Below, piece after piece: positions 1 through 8,928 of a stretch of 64,000 nucleotides of DNA. Numbering within the stretch: position 1 is the first letter of the stretch; the number at the start of each line of letters is the position of its first letter. The position numbers were made by a program, and so were the translations under genes. The stretch is from M2408 sp040386975 (GTDB lineage: Bacteria > Bacteroidota > Bacteroidia > Flavobacteriales_D > Crocinitomicaceae): contig JAZKEO010000006.1 of the NCBI GenBank assembly GCA_040386975.1, forward strand, positions 1 through 64,000. Direction: 5' to 3'. Under the pieces are notes generated by a model. It was not told where the DNA came from and searched no databases. It saw only the letters and a program-made list of their open reading frames with translations.

Positions 1-2
1 TA

Positions 3-311
3 ATTGGAGTATTTATTTTATCTATACTTTTTAAAATTATGCATTGGACAGGAGGTAATATCTTTTTCATATCATCTTTAATCGGTATTTTTATTGTATA
101 TTTTTTTAGATTTTATAACAAAAATGAAAAAAAATATACTGATGTTCTTAAATTTTCATGTTTAACAACGTTTGTAATATTGATGAATTTGATTTCTTTA
201 CATATAATTAAAAAGGAATTTGGATTAATTTTTCAATTGCTGTTTATTGTTTTGTTATTAGATTTTATAATCAAGGATTTTAGATTAAAAAAATCTAATT
301 CTTCAATTTAA
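3..311 (+). CDS. membrane protein, 5' end outside the window (partial)
   Basis: The reading frame is open from the left edge, so this is the C-terminal part of a longer protein. The ATG at 39 lies inside a continuous hydrophobic stretch and is probably not the start. The visible part holds about three membrane segments separated by short lysine-rich loops. The stretch LFKIMHWTGG resembles the first membrane segment of GldL-type and related flavobacterial membrane proteins, but too little is present to name a family. It ends about 90 bases before the next gene, which has its own promoter. Confidence 0.55.
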   Translation: MGVFILSILFKIMHWTGGNIFFISSLIGIFIVYFFRFYNKNEKKYTDVLKFSCLTTFVILMNLISLHIIKKEFGLIFQLLFIVLLLDFIIKDFRLKKSNSSI

Positions 312-353
312 TCTTCATTTTAGTATTTTTAACAAAATCTGCCACAATTAACT

Positions 354-384
354 ATTGATTAACTCAAAGCTTTTTTTATTTTTG
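354..384 (+). promoter_or_regulatory. Bacteroidota-type promoter for the dCMP deaminase gene
   Basis: A -7 element TATTTTTG (377-384) matches TAnnTTTG exactly. ATTG at 354-357 lies 19 bases upstream as a -33 element. The start codon at 404 then has a leader of about 15 bases. Confidence 0.5.
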
Positions 385-403
385 TATCTTCACCAAAAAA
401 TGA

Positions 404-859
404 ATGGATAAAATGGATATAATAAGCCAAAACAAACAAGTTCGCTACGACAAAGCATATCTGCGAATGGCTTCAACTTGGGCTGAATTATCTCATTGCG
501 AACGCAAAAAAGTGGGTGCAATAATTGTCAAAGATGGGATGATTATCTCAGATGGATACAATGGTACACCAGCAGGATTTGATAATTGTTGTGAAACAAA
601 TGAAGGTGAAACGCATTGGTTTGTCTTACATGCAGAAGCAAACGCAATTTTAAAAGTGGCAAAATCTGCAAATGATTGCAAAGATTCAACTTTATATTTA
701 ACTTTATCTCCTTGTAAGGATTGCAGTAAATTAATTTTACAAGCAGGAATAAGTCGTTTGGTTTTCATGAATATTTACAAAGACTCAACTGGAGTTGATT
801 TTTTGAAAGAAGCTGGACTCGCTATTACACAAATTGAAAACCCATTTGATGAAAGATAA
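404..859 (+). CDS. deoxycytidylate (dCMP) deaminase
   Basis: Zinc-dependent cytidine/deoxycytidylate deaminase family; it would convert dCMP to dUMP, feeding thymidylate synthesis in the cytoplasm. The catalytic zinc signature is complete: HAEAN (His76 ligand, Glu78 proton shuttle) and PCKDC (Cys104 and Cys107 ligands). The length of 151 residues is usual for bacterial dCMP deaminases. A second ATG lies three codons later and is equally possible as start. The 3' end overlaps the protease gene that follows, suggesting cotranscription. A ComEB-like or tRNA-adenosine deaminase role is less likely, because the N-terminal RYDKAYLRMA and GYNGTPAGF segments are typical of dCMP deaminase. Confidence 0.88.
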   Translation: MDKMDIISQNKQVRYDKAYLRMASTWAELSHCERKKVGAIIVKDGMIISDGYNGTPAGFDNCCETNEGETHWFVLHAEANAILKVAKSANDCKDSTLYLTLSPCKDCSKLILQAGISRLVFMNIYKDSTGVDFLKEAGLAITQIENPFDER

Positions 860-2441
860 GCCCAAAAATTATTTACTCCCTTTAACGATATCGTTAACTT
901 TAGCTCTTGGCTTGTGGATGGGGCATATTTTGTCGCCAAATTCCAAAGGTTTTGACATAAATTCAGGCGAAGAAAAGTACGCCAAGTTCAAAGATATTAT
1001 TGATGTTTTGAACAATAAATACGTTGATACGTTAAACAGCGATAAGATTTTTGAAGATGCTATTTCGGATATGCTTCACAAACTAGATCCTCACAGTAAT
1101 TACATTCCAGCAAGTGACTTGAAGGCGATGAATGAAATGATTGAGGGAAAATTTGGTGGTGTTGGAGTTCGTTTTAGCATCATTCGCGATACAATTTGCG
1201 TAACAAATGTAATTTTTGGTTCGCCATCGTATGAAGTCGGAGTTCAAGCTGGAGATAAATTTCTTGCAATTAATGGAAAATCAGTTGCTAAGAAAAAAAT
1301 CACGAATGAAAAAGTCATGAGACTTTTAAAAGGTCAAGAAAATACTCCTGTAAAAGTTGAATTACTTAGAAATAAGAAAAAAATTACTAAAACCATTATT
1401 CGTGGAAGTATTCCAATTGAATCAATCGTTTGTACAACAATGCTTTCAAAAGATATTGGTTACATTAAATTAGATCAATTTTCTGTCGCTTCAGCTTATG
1501 AATTTTCTCGTGCTGCGGCAAATTTGAAGGCAAAAGGAATGAAAAAATTGATTTTTGACCTTAGAAATAATGGCGGTGGCGTTTTACAGACAGCAACAGA
1601 AATTGTAGATGAATTTTTAGGTAATAATGCCCCAATTGTAAAAACAAAAGGTTCACATTCCAAAGAAATTACTTACACCGCAACAACAAAAGGGATTTTA
1701 GAACGCACAGAAGTTGTTGTTTTAATCAATAGTAATTCTGCTTCTGCGAGTGAAATTGTTGCTGGAGCTTTACAGGATAATGATCGTGCAACAATCATGG
1801 GCAGACGTTCATTCGGAAAAGGTTTGGTGCAAGAAGATATTTTGTTGAAAGACGGAAGTAACCTGCGTTTGACAATTGCTCGCTATTACACGCCAACAGG
1901 ACGTTGTATTCAAAAACCTTACAATGAAAGTTTTGAAGAATATTATTCAGACCAATTAGAGCGTTACGAAAATGGCGAATTATATGAAATTGATAGTACT
2001 TTATTGGTTGATTCTTTAAAATTCAAAACTCCAAAAGGCAAAATTGTTTACGGTGGTGGTGGAATTTTACCTGATGTTTTCATTCCTTTAGATACAAATG
2101 GTTCAAGTTGGTACTTCACAGAATTGCGTTACAGTCCCGTTTTTCAAAACTTTGCCTTCGATTTTTTAAACCATAAAAGAAATAATTGGAAGACCTTGTC
2201 AGATTTTAGAACTAACTTTAAAGTTGATGAAGCACTTTTGCAAAATTTTGTGAAGTATGCAGATAAAAACTTTAAAATAAGCTTAAATTCTGATGGTTTA
2301 AAGACGAGTAAAGATTTAATCAAACAAACGATTAAAGCAGAAATTGCAAGACAATTGTGGACAGAACAAGGCTATTATTCTATTGTTTCAAGCTACGACA
2401 AAGAAATCCTGAGAGCATTGAAGTATTTGGATCGAAAATAA
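849..2441 (+). CDS. S41 family C-terminal processing peptidase (CtpA/Prc-like)
   Basis: Membrane-anchored periplasmic serine protease that clips C-termini of envelope proteins. An N-terminal signal anchor (about residues 6-26) is followed by a linker, a PDZ domain (GGVGVRF to AGDKFLAINGK) and the S41 core. The catalytic dyad is visible: the second serine of NSASASE (about Ser299) and Lys324 in GRRSFGKG, 25 residues apart as in the family. About 170 residues follow the core, a long tail common in Bacteroidota. A start at 834 is possible, but 849 places the signal anchor at the N-terminus and shortens the overlap with the deaminase gene. The substrate cannot be read from the sequence. Confidence 0.9.
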   Translation: MKDKPKNYLLPLTISLTLALGLWMGHILSPNSKGFDINSGEEKYAKFKDIIDVLNNKYVDTLNSDKIFEDAISDMLHKLDPHSNYIPASDLKAMNEMIEGKFGGVGVRFSIIRDTICVTNVIFGSPSYEVGVQAGDKFLAINGKSVAKKKITNEKVMRLLKGQENTPVKVELLRNKKKITKTIIRGSIPIESIVCTTMLSKDIGYIKLDQFSVASAYEFSRAAANLKAKGMKKLIFDLRNNGGGVLQTATEIVDEFLGNNAPIVKTKGSHSKEITYTATTKGILERTEVVVLINSNSASASEIVAGALQDNDRATIMGRRSFGKGLVQEDILLKDGSNLRLTIARYYTPTGRCIQKPYNESFEEYYSDQLERYENGELYEIDSTLLVDSLKFKTPKGKIVYGGGGILPDVFIPLDTNGSSWYFTELRYSPVFQNFAFDFLNHKRNNWKTLSDFRTNFKVDEALLQNFVKYADKNFKISLNSDGLKTSKDLIKQTIKAEIARQLWTEQGYYSIVSSYDKEILRALKYLDRK

Positions 2442-2460
2442 GTTTTATTTCATTGAATTT

Positions 2461-4083
2461 ATGACTAATTCGTACTTTCCATTAGATTTATTGCAAAGCT
2501 TTTTAGAGTTAAATTCTCTCAACGAACTTATTAGTCAAAAAAATGAATTGGCGGACTTGATCTCTGTAAAATATTCAGAAGGTAAAAAGTTAAAAATTGG
2601 AAATAAGCTTTTTGAATATACCGATATTTTAACTTTTATCAATAAAATTGAGGGAGAAGAAACGATTGTTTTTTTTCAATGGATTGAAAACTCACCCAAA
2701 CTGAAAGAAATTCTTGTTTCGGATGAAGTTTCTCATCTTTCAAACAATGATTTTTTAATCAAGCAGTACAAAGAGCACTTTTTATTAAAGCCTTTTAAGA
2801 AGTTCGTTTCATTTTTTTTACTTGGAAAATTAATGCATTTTTCTGAAAATTCAAGTTTGGAAATTCAACAAACATTGAGTTCTTATTTGTGTGTTTTAGA
2901 CGCTGATTCTGCTTTGATTCTTCAAGATAAACTGAATTCAAATTTTAAAACAGCTTGGAAAAAGATTGAATTAGAATTAATTGAAGTTAAAAACGAAAAA
3001 GAATTGATTCGTTTGGTTGGGAGTTATTTTTCTGAACAAAAAATCCAGACTTTAAATAATTTCAACAAAGATTTTTATCGTTCGAAAGTTGAATTAATTG
3101 AACAAGGAACAAGTTTATTTCAACATAAATTTGCGAGTAATCGTTTGGTGTTTTGGTTGATAAATCAATTGAATTTATTGGAATTAAACTCAGAGCACAA
3201 AGACAAATTAAACGAAATACGCGAATCTGTAAAAAATGGAGAAAACAGCTATTTTAAGCAAAAAGCAAGTTTAAAAACGTCTTGGAATATCATCAGAACG
3301 AGTTTGTTTGGTCTCTTGGCTGGTGGATTAATTTTCCTGATTTATTACATCCTGAATTTTTCCGATTCAACTGAAATTGCTGAGCAAAGTTCTTCGTTTA
3401 AAAATTTCAGCAAGAAGGAACGCATTTTACTCGATTCTTTGATTCAAAGTATGGAAGGGAAAGAAAAATCCAATGAGCCTGTTTTTGATCAAGGAAACGC
3501 TTATTTGCATCTTTCTCCTGTTTATATTGATATAAAAAAGAGAGAACCTTTAAAAAATGAACAAGTGGAAGCTTTTGTCCAAGATAATCTAAAAGCTCAA
3601 AATTTAGTTTTATCTGGTGAAACAGATTCTTGCGAGATTTATTCAGAAAATGAACTTAAAAAGCTAAATTTTCCTGCTTTTGAAAGTGTAAATGAGCTAA
3701 AAGGCGATAAAAAGATGTATTTCAAAAATGAATCGTCTTATCAAGTTATAATTCTTGTTTTTGAAAATAAAACTAATTCAATAGTTTATTCGCATGTCCT
3801 TTTATCGGAGGAAGAAATTAAATTTTCAGCAAAAGAGAATCAGCACTTTTTATTCATTCCAGGAAGTAATTTAGGAAACATCCACTTTAAAAACGATGCT
3901 TCATTTTCTAAAGATTACAAACATCATTTTTGTTTCACAGATGATAATTACGAAAATTATCTGTTGAATAGCTATAAATTAAAAAGCACCCAATCTAAAA
4001 CAATTAAAATACTTTTTAATGAAAATAGTGCTAAAGAGTTCTATTTGGTCGATATAGAAGAAGCTTTGGAAAGTTTAAACTAA
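2461..4083 (+). CDS. uncharacterised protein with one central membrane segment
   Basis: I do not recognise a family. The 540-residue protein has a mostly helical N-terminal half rich in Leu, Glu and Lys, one strong membrane segment (about residues 278-298, SLFGLLAGGLIFLIYYIL), and a C-terminal half that looks like a beta-rich soluble domain. There is no signal peptide, so the N-terminal half should be cytoplasmic and the C-terminal half periplasmic. The gene lies 19 bases after the S41 protease gene on the same strand and may be cotranscribed. Its end faces recJ with only 10 bases between the stop codons. Confidence 0.6.
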   Translation: MTNSYFPLDLLQSFLELNSLNELISQKNELADLISVKYSEGKKLKIGNKLFEYTDILTFINKIEGEETIVFFQWIENSPKLKEILVSDEVSHLSNNDFLIKQYKEHFLLKPFKKFVSFFLLGKLMHFSENSSLEIQQTLSSYLCVLDADSALILQDKLNSNFKTAWKKIELELIEVKNEKELIRLVGSYFSEQKIQTLNNFNKDFYRSKVELIEQGTSLFQHKFASNRLVFWLINQLNLLELNSEHKDKLNEIRESVKNGENSYFKQKASLKTSWNIIRTSLFGLLAGGLIFLIYYILNFSDSTEIAEQSSSFKNFSKKERILLDSLIQSMEGKEKSNEPVFDQGNAYLHLSPVYIDIKKREPLKNEQVEAFVQDNLKAQNLVLSGETDSCEIYSENELKKLNFPAFESVNELKGDKKMYFKNESSYQVIILVFENKTNSIVYSHVLLSEEEIKFSAKENQHFLFIPGSNLGNIHFKNDASFSKDYKHHFCFTDDNYENYLLNSYKLKSTQSKTIKILFNENSAKEFYLVDIEEALESLN

Positions 4084-4093
4084 AAATTTAAGA

Positions 4094-5821
4094 TTAGAAC
4101 ATTCCTCGAATATCTTTCACATTCAGTTGTAACGTATCTTTTCCATTCCATGTGTTTGTTTCCAAGGTATACAAGATGTCCAAAGGTTTACCAGAGTTAA
4201 TTAAATCAATTTTATCTACTAAATTAAAACCAATTGCTTGAATTTCAACACCTGAATTTGCTTGAGTTAGAACGAGTTTCAAATGGACATCCTTTAAAAC
4301 GCGTATTTCTTCAACAAAAACATTGGTAGATTTGAAAATCGGTTTCATATTTCCTGGTCCATGAGGCTCAAGTTGATTTAAAATGCGTTTGATTTTTGGG
4401 ATTTCGTAAATATTTTCATTTTTAATAAAAATCTCATCAAAAGCTAAGTCGTAATCGATACTTTGCTCTGGAACCATTTCAGCGTTGGAAAGCGAATTTT
4501 GTACCACTTCTTCAAATTTTGTCCTGAAATTTTCCAATTGATTGATTTCTAAAGTCATTCCAGCGGCAAAAGCGTGTCCTCCAAATTGTTCCAAATGTTC
4601 TTTACACGATTCCAAAGCATCGTGAATGTTCAAGCCTTTGATACTTCGTGCGGAACCAGTAATTTTTCCATTTGATTCGGTAAAAACAATCGTTGGTTTG
4701 TAATAATTTTCAATCAAACGAGAAGCGACAATTCCAATAACTCCTTTGTGCCAATTTTTATCAAAAACCACGGTGGATTTTTTGCTTTCAAAACTGTCGT
4801 CATTTTGTAACATTTCTAAAGCTTCTTCGGTAATTTTGGAGTCTAAATCGCGTCTTTCCAAATTATCTTGTTCGATGCTTTTGGCTAAAAATTTTAATTC
4901 TTCCAAATCTTCAGAAATTAGAAGTTGAACAGCTTTTTTTCCTTCGTGAATTCTACCTGCGGCATTGATTCTCGGAGCAAGAATAAAAACGACGTTGGTT
5001 AAAGTCAAAGGCAATTCTTTTTTTGCTTCAATCAATAATTGTTGAATTCCCAAACTCGGCTTTTTGTTGATTAATTGCAAACCAAAATAAGCCAAAACAC
5101 GATTTTCTCCGGTAATTGGAACCAAATCGGCTGCAATGCTCAATGCTAATAAATCTAAATTTTGATAGAGAATTGTTTTGTCCCAGCCATTTTTTTGATA
5201 CAAAGCTTCGAGTAATTTAAAACCTACACCACAACCAGAAAGTTCTTTGTAAGGATAAGAACAATCTTCTTGTTTTTGGTCTAAAACAATGGCATTTGGA
5301 ACCGTTTCGCCTGGTTCATGATGATCACAAATAATGAATTCAATACCTAAATTTTTTGCGTAATCTATTTTTTCATGGGCTTTAATTCCACAATCCAAAG
5401 CAATTATAAGTGGAATTTCTTGACTTTTAGCATAATCAATTCCTTGAAAACTGATCCCGTAACCTTCAGCATAGCGATCAGGGATGTAAAATTCCAAATT
5501 TGTTAAATGATTTTTCAAAACGTTCCACATGAGTGAAACGGCAGTTGTTCCATCCACGTCATAATCTCCAAAAAGCAATACTTTTTCTTGATTTTCGATT
5601 GCTTTTTCAAGACGATTAACGGCCAAATCCATGTTTTTCATTAAAAATGGATCGTGGAGTTCGGCTAAAGTTGGTCTGAAAAACTTTTGTGCGTCATCAA
5701 AACTTTCCAAACCTCGCTGAAGTAACAAAGTAGCTAAAACAGGTTCAACTTTTAAACTTGAGCTTAATTCTTGAATTTTCTCTTGATTTGGTAGTTCTTT
5801 TACTCGCCAACGTTTTTCCAT
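4094..5821 (-). CDS. recJ: single-stranded-DNA-specific exonuclease RecJ
   Basis: 5'-3' single-strand DNA exonuclease acting in RecF-pathway recombination, base excision and mismatch repair. The DHH-family motifs are in order: FGDYDVDGT (DYDVDG at residues 86-91), ALDCG (about 141-145), CDHHE (DHH at 166-168), then a DHHA1 domain containing GSARS and the HAFAAGM motif, and a C-terminal OB-like domain. At 575 residues it is full length for RecJ. It is read alone, divergent from a secreted-protein gene across a 371-base spacer. A -7 element TAGCTTTG on this strand lies at 5878-5885. Confidence 0.95.
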   Translation of the reverse strand: MEKRWRVKELPNQEKIQELSSSLKVEPVLATLLLQRGLESFDDAQKFFRPTLAELHDPFLMKNMDLAVNRLEKAIENQEKVLLFGDYDVDGTTAVSLMWNVLKNHLTNLEFYIPDRYAEGYGISFQGIDYAKSQEIPLIIALDCGIKAHEKIDYAKNLGIEFIICDHHEPGETVPNAIVLDQKQEDCSYPYKELSGCGVGFKLLEALYQKNGWDKTILYQNLDLLALSIAADLVPITGENRVLAYFGLQLINKKPSLGIQQLLIEAKKELPLTLTNVVFILAPRINAAGRIHEGKKAVQLLISEDLEELKFLAKSIEQDNLERRDLDSKITEEALEMLQNDDSFESKKSTVVFDKNWHKGVIGIVASRLIENYYKPTIVFTESNGKITGSARSIKGLNIHDALESCKEHLEQFGGHAFAAGMTLEINQLENFRTKFEEVVQNSLSNAEMVPEQSIDYDLAFDEIFIKNENIYEIPKIKRILNQLEPHGPGNMKPIFKSTNVFVEEIRVLKDVHLKLVLTQANSGVEIQAIGFNLVDKIDLINSGKPLDILYTLETNTWNGKDTLQLNVKDIRGMF

Positions 5822-5877
5822 CTATAATTGGGTTTAATTGTAATTTCATATTAAAGATAAACAATAAATTATAATTT

Positions 5878-5885
5878 CAAAGCTA
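5878..5885 (-). promoter_or_regulatory. -7 promoter element for recJ
   Basis: Reads TAGCTTTG on the reverse strand, an exact TAnnTTTG match, about 57 bases before the recJ start codon. No clear -33 element is seen. Confidence 0.4.
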
Positions 5886-6074
5886 AAGAGCGAAAATTAG
5901 TTTTTTAAAGTCTAACTGAATTGACATAGATAAATTAAATGTAGAAAATAAGAAAAAACGAAGTAAAGTCGAACCCATGTTTGAATCTCAGCCATCGAAA
6001 ATTGCAAATTTTCGCTAATGGCGTGATGAGTTTGGGTGCAGACAACGAAGTGTTTCGTCATTTTTAAATGCAAT

Positions 6075-6120
6075 TTATCAAGTCTTGATTTTTGCTTACT
6101 TTTTATCAAGAAAAAGTAAG
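6075..6120 (-). repeat. dispersed two-hairpin element, family A copy 1
   Basis: Read on the reverse strand: a perfect 10-bp stem CTTACTTTTT / AAAAAGTAAG with a 6-base loop (6095-6120), then CAAAA, then a short palindrome ATCAAGACTTGAT. The same layout recurs near 7769 and 20736 with a conserved first stem and a different second palindrome. The copy lies in the spacer upstream of two divergent genes, so it is not serving as a terminator for either. Confidence 0.6.
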
Positions 6121-6192
6121 AGAAGAAAATTCAAAATTTGAACGAAATTTAATTTTTGTTGTAAGCAAGGATATATTTTTTATTTTCACGCT

Positions 6193-6840
6193 ATGAATAT
6201 GCGCCTTTTAAGTTTGTTTTTAGTTCTAAACTTTGTTGTTTTTTCACAAAAATCCTACGAATTTCAGAATCCTTTACCACCAAATGCTGAAACAGTAAAA
6301 ACTGTTAGTCCAATTTATTTTGCTTCGTATGAAAATCAAGAAACTGGAACCGTTTTTTTGGTAAATGATTTTGGATTGACAATGATTTCAACCATTCATT
6401 CATTTATTACGCAAGAACAAGTGCGTGAAAGTTCTAAATATTCCTTTAGAAATGGCTATTTGTTTGGGGTCGTTGAAAACGATTCCGTTTTGTATATTCA
6501 AGAAGACGACAAATACTATTTTGGGATTAAACATAAAATTGTTTTAAATGATTCTAAAAATGGAGCTGTCTTGAAAAAAATCAGTGAAAATAAATACATC
6601 ATTAATTTCAAAGAAGGAAACAATTATACTCCGAGTTTACTCACTTTTATTGGTAAAAACTTAATTATCAAACATTTTGATTATCCTTCTGAAACGGCAA
6701 TTTTTTCGAATATAAAGGAAAGTAAAACTTCAAAAGTTTGGGAAATTGACCATTTTTTATTGAATCCATCTCAGGAAGAATGGGAAAAACTGGATCAAAG
6801 TATAATTTTTGGAAAAGAAAATACCTTTGTAAAACAGTAA
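6193..6840 (+). CDS. secreted protein of unknown function
   Basis: An N-terminal signal peptide (MNMRLLSLFLVLNFVVFSQ) with a likely cleavage after FSQ marks it as exported. The mature 195 residues look beta-rich and contain no motif I recognise. An ATG at 6199 is an alternative start and leaves the signal peptide intact. The Ppx/GppA gene follows after 33 bases, so the two may share a transcript, but the functions show no obvious link. Confidence 0.6.
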   Translation: MNMRLLSLFLVLNFVVFSQKSYEFQNPLPPNAETVKTVSPIYFASYENQETGTVFLVNDFGLTMISTIHSFITQEQVRESSKYSFRNGYLFGVVENDSVLYIQEDDKYYFGIKHKIVLNDSKNGAVLKKISENKYIINFKEGNNYTPSLLTFIGKNLIIKHFDYPSETAIFSNIKESKTSKVWEIDHFLLNPSQEEWEKLDQSIIFGKENTFVKQ

Positions 6841-6873
6841 TTTTTAGTACTTTCGCATCTCTTCAAGGAAAAT

Positions 6874-7758
6874 ATGAAATTTGGTGCAATCGATATAGGA
6901 ACAAATGCTGCTCGACTTTTAGTTGGTGAAGTTACCAAAGAAGGCGACCACTCTTTCGTGAAAAAAATTTCATATACGCGAATTCCTTTACGTTTGGGAG
7001 AAGATGTATTCGATAAAGGTCATATTTCGGATAAAAAATTAAGTGATTTTGTGAAAACAATTGAAGCTTTCAAATTAATTTCAGAAATTTTTGATGTAAA
7101 AGAATTACGTGCTTGTGCAACTTCTGCCATGCGTGAAGCTTCCAATAAAAAACACGTACTTGAAAAAATTGAAGATAAAACTGGCGTTGAAATTGAAATC
7201 ATTTCTGGAGATGAAGAAGCCCGATTGATTTTTGGAACATTTTTCTTACAAGATTTTGATAAAACAGCCTCTTTTTTGGTTATTGATGTTGGTGGTGGAA
7301 GTACAGAAATCAGCGTTTTTGAAGGAGGAAAAAAAGTTGCTGCAAAATCATTTGAACTTGGAACAATTCGTCTTTTAAAAGAAAAAACAGACAAAAAAAT
7401 CTGGAAGGAATTAAACACTTGGATTGAAGAAAATGTTGATTTGGCAACTATTCATCAAGTTTATGCCACAGGTGGAAACATCAATAAAGTGCATAAAATA
7501 TTGGGAGCACAACAAAACGAACAAATTTCCTTGAGAAAAATGACCAAATTAAGAGAGGAATTAGCTGCTCTGAGTCTGGAAGAACGCATTGATAAATTTC
7601 AATTAAAACCCGATCGAGCGGATGTAATTATTCCTGCAATTGATATATTTACATTTATTCTTAAAAAAATTAAAACAAAAGACTTTTTTGTACCAAAAAT
7701 CGGACTTTCAGATGGTATGATTTACGATTTGTATTTGAAAGAGATGAATTTGAATTGA
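6874..7758 (+). CDS. Ppx/GppA family phosphatase (exopolyphosphatase-like)
   Basis: Member of the sugar-kinase/actin-fold Ppx/GppA family, which removes terminal phosphates from polyphosphate or from pppGpp. Visible motifs are the N-terminal phosphate loop (DIGTNAARLLVGE), the ATSAMREASN stretch, the second phosphate loop (VIDVGGGSTEISVF) and ATGGNINK. At 294 residues it carries only the two-lobed core and lacks the C-terminal HD and extra domains of E. coli Ppx, like many short bacterial homologues. The sequence does not tell exopolyphosphatase from pppGpp phosphatase activity. Confidence 0.85.
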   Translation: MKFGAIDIGTNAARLLVGEVTKEGDHSFVKKISYTRIPLRLGEDVFDKGHISDKKLSDFVKTIEAFKLISEIFDVKELRACATSAMREASNKKHVLEKIEDKTGVEIEIISGDEEARLIFGTFFLQDFDKTASFLVIDVGGGSTEISVFEGGKKVAAKSFELGTIRLLKEKTDKKIWKELNTWIEENVDLATIHQVYATGGNINKVHKILGAQQNEQISLRKMTKLREELAALSLEERIDKFQLKPDRADVIIPAIDIFTFILKKIKTKDFFVPKIGLSDGMIYDLYLKEMNLN

Positions 7759-7768
7759 GTTATTATTT

Positions 7769-7797
7769 CTTACTTTTGGCATTGCCCCAAAAGTAAG
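7769..7797 (+). repeat. dispersed two-hairpin element, family A copy 2 (first hairpin)
   Basis: Perfect 11-bp stem CTTACTTTTGG / CCAAAAGTAAG with a 7-base loop. It is followed by CAAA and AGGTCTAGTCCT, which is a near-palindrome. The copy begins 10 bases after the Ppx/GppA stop and lies between convergent genes. The rest of the 213-base spacer (to 7971) shows nothing else I can name. Confidence 0.6.
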
Positions 7798-7971
7798 CAA
7801 AAGGTCTAGTCCTATTTGTTATTCAAAACTTTCATTCATTGCAAATCGATAATTTTCATTGAGCTTTCAGCTAATTCAATTATTTACGATTTCCAATTTC
7901 ATTTTCAGTTTTTCACAACAAAAAGGGACAAAAGGGTTCTAATTGAGGTTTTTAAAGCAATTTATAGCATC

Positions 7972-8337
7972 TTATTTTTTTGTTTTTGCTAAATTTTGTT
8001 TCACGCGAAAAGCAACAATTTTGCGAATTAAATCGTATGGAATTTCTTCTTTTAATTGAAATTGAATTGCTCCTTTGGACGTTTTATAAGATTTTAATTC
8101 TTCCTCAAAAAATGGAATCGCACTTCCTGTTGGGTAAATTCCAAGATGTTTTTCATACATGGCAAAATAAAGCAACGCTCCATTCAATTTGTAGGCAGGC
8201 ATTTGATAGCTAATACATTCTTCTGCATTTGGTGCTTCTTCTTGAATTAGAAAGCGAATATTTGTTAATATTTCTCGTTGTGATTCTTTAAATCTAGAAA
8301 TGTAATCATCAACATCTTTATATTGAATTTTTTCCAT
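7972..8337 (-). CDS. DUF1801 family protein (YdhG-like)
   Basis: Small cytoplasmic protein of the DUF1801/YdhG family; a Bacillus member was proposed as an iron chaperone, but the function of most members is unknown. Typical features are the N-terminal helix DVDDYISRF, the ISYQMPAYKLNG motif, HLGIYPTG, and the C-terminal KGAIQFQLKEEIPYDLI ending in a basic tail. The 121 residues match the family length. It lies 3 bases after the SRPBCC gene on the same strand, so the two form an operon. Confidence 0.8.
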   Translation of the reverse strand: MEKIQYKDVDDYISRFKESQREILTNIRFLIQEEAPNAEECISYQMPAYKLNGALLYFAMYEKHLGIYPTGSAIPFFEEELKSYKTSKGAIQFQLKEEIPYDLIRKIVAFRVKQNLAKTKK

Positions 8338-8340
8338 TTT

Positions 8341-8883
8341 TTAGTTCTTTTCTAAAATTCTTTTTAAATTATTCAAACTAATATCCAAATCTTTACCCAA
8401 GATTTTCTCCATATTCATAAAAAGCAAGATCACGTTCATTGGATAAGGCATTTTACTTTGCATTCCCCATTTTACTTTTGTTTGATTTTCAGAAAGTGAT
8501 TCACACCAAAAAGGAGTTTTGGCAACTGCCTTAAATGGTTTTTCAAATCGCACTTCAAGGTCAAGTATTTCGCCTTCAATGATGTTTTTGATTTCTTGCT
8601 CGCCTTTTCCAGCTTCTTTCATTAAACTATCCCAAGCATAAATAAAACCTACTTCACCGTCATTTCCTGTATAAGTTTTTTTCATTCCTGGATCTGTCAT
8701 CACCCATTTGCTGAATAAATCTTGATTTTTTATGTGTTTGATGTAGTCAAAAACTTCTTTGTTTCCTTTATTGATGACAATTTCACGATGAATTTCATAT
8801 CCACTTTTAGAAAATAGGCCAATTAAAAGTAGTAAAGCAATTAAGCCAAAAATGATAACGAGAACTGTGATTAGAATGTACAT
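8341..8883 (-). CDS. SRPBCC (START-like) ligand-binding domain protein, membrane anchored
   Basis: One N-terminal membrane helix (about residues 2-24) is followed by a polyketide-cyclase/START-type domain. The usual opening (HREIVINKGNKEVFDYIKHIKN), the central KWVMTDPGMK and VKWGMQSKM segments and a long C-terminal helix ending in NLKRILE are visible. Such domains bind hydrophobic ligands; no substrate can be inferred. It is the first gene of a two-gene unit with the DUF1801 gene, a pairing also seen for stand-alone SRPBCC proteins in other Bacteroidota. Confidence 0.75.
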   Translation of the reverse strand: MYILITVLVIIFGLIALLLLIGLFSKSGYEIHREIVINKGNKEVFDYIKHIKNQDLFSKWVMTDPGMKKTYTGNDGEVGFIYAWDSLMKEAGKGEQEIKNIIEGEILDLEVRFEKPFKAVAKTPFWCESLSENQTKVKWGMQSKMPYPMNVILLFMNMEKILGKDLDISLNNLKRILEKN

Positions 8884-8928
8884 GTTTATAGTTTTTATAA
8901 TTTAAGCCAAATATAGAAAATTTTCGAA

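Larger units (their letters stand above)
5822..6192. other. 371-base spacer between divergent genes, with hairpins
   Basis: I see no convincing gene here. The recJ -7 element lies at 5878-5885 (reverse strand). CGAAAATT-gca-AATTTTCG (5996-6014) is a perfect 8-bp hairpin. A second perfect 10-bp hairpin at 6095-6120 belongs to the dispersed family listed separately. A 65-codon frame on the reverse strand (5912-6109) runs through these palindromes and looks accidental. Confidence 0.5.

Noticed and set aside
5912..6109. 65-codon reverse-strand frame upstream of recJ
   Set aside because: It runs through two palindromes of a dispersed repeat, has no family resemblance and odd composition, and would overlap the spacer elements.
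7020..7418. 132-codon reverse-strand frame inside the Ppx/GppA gene
   Set aside because: Shadow of a well-supported gene; serine/phenylalanine-rich translation without a family.
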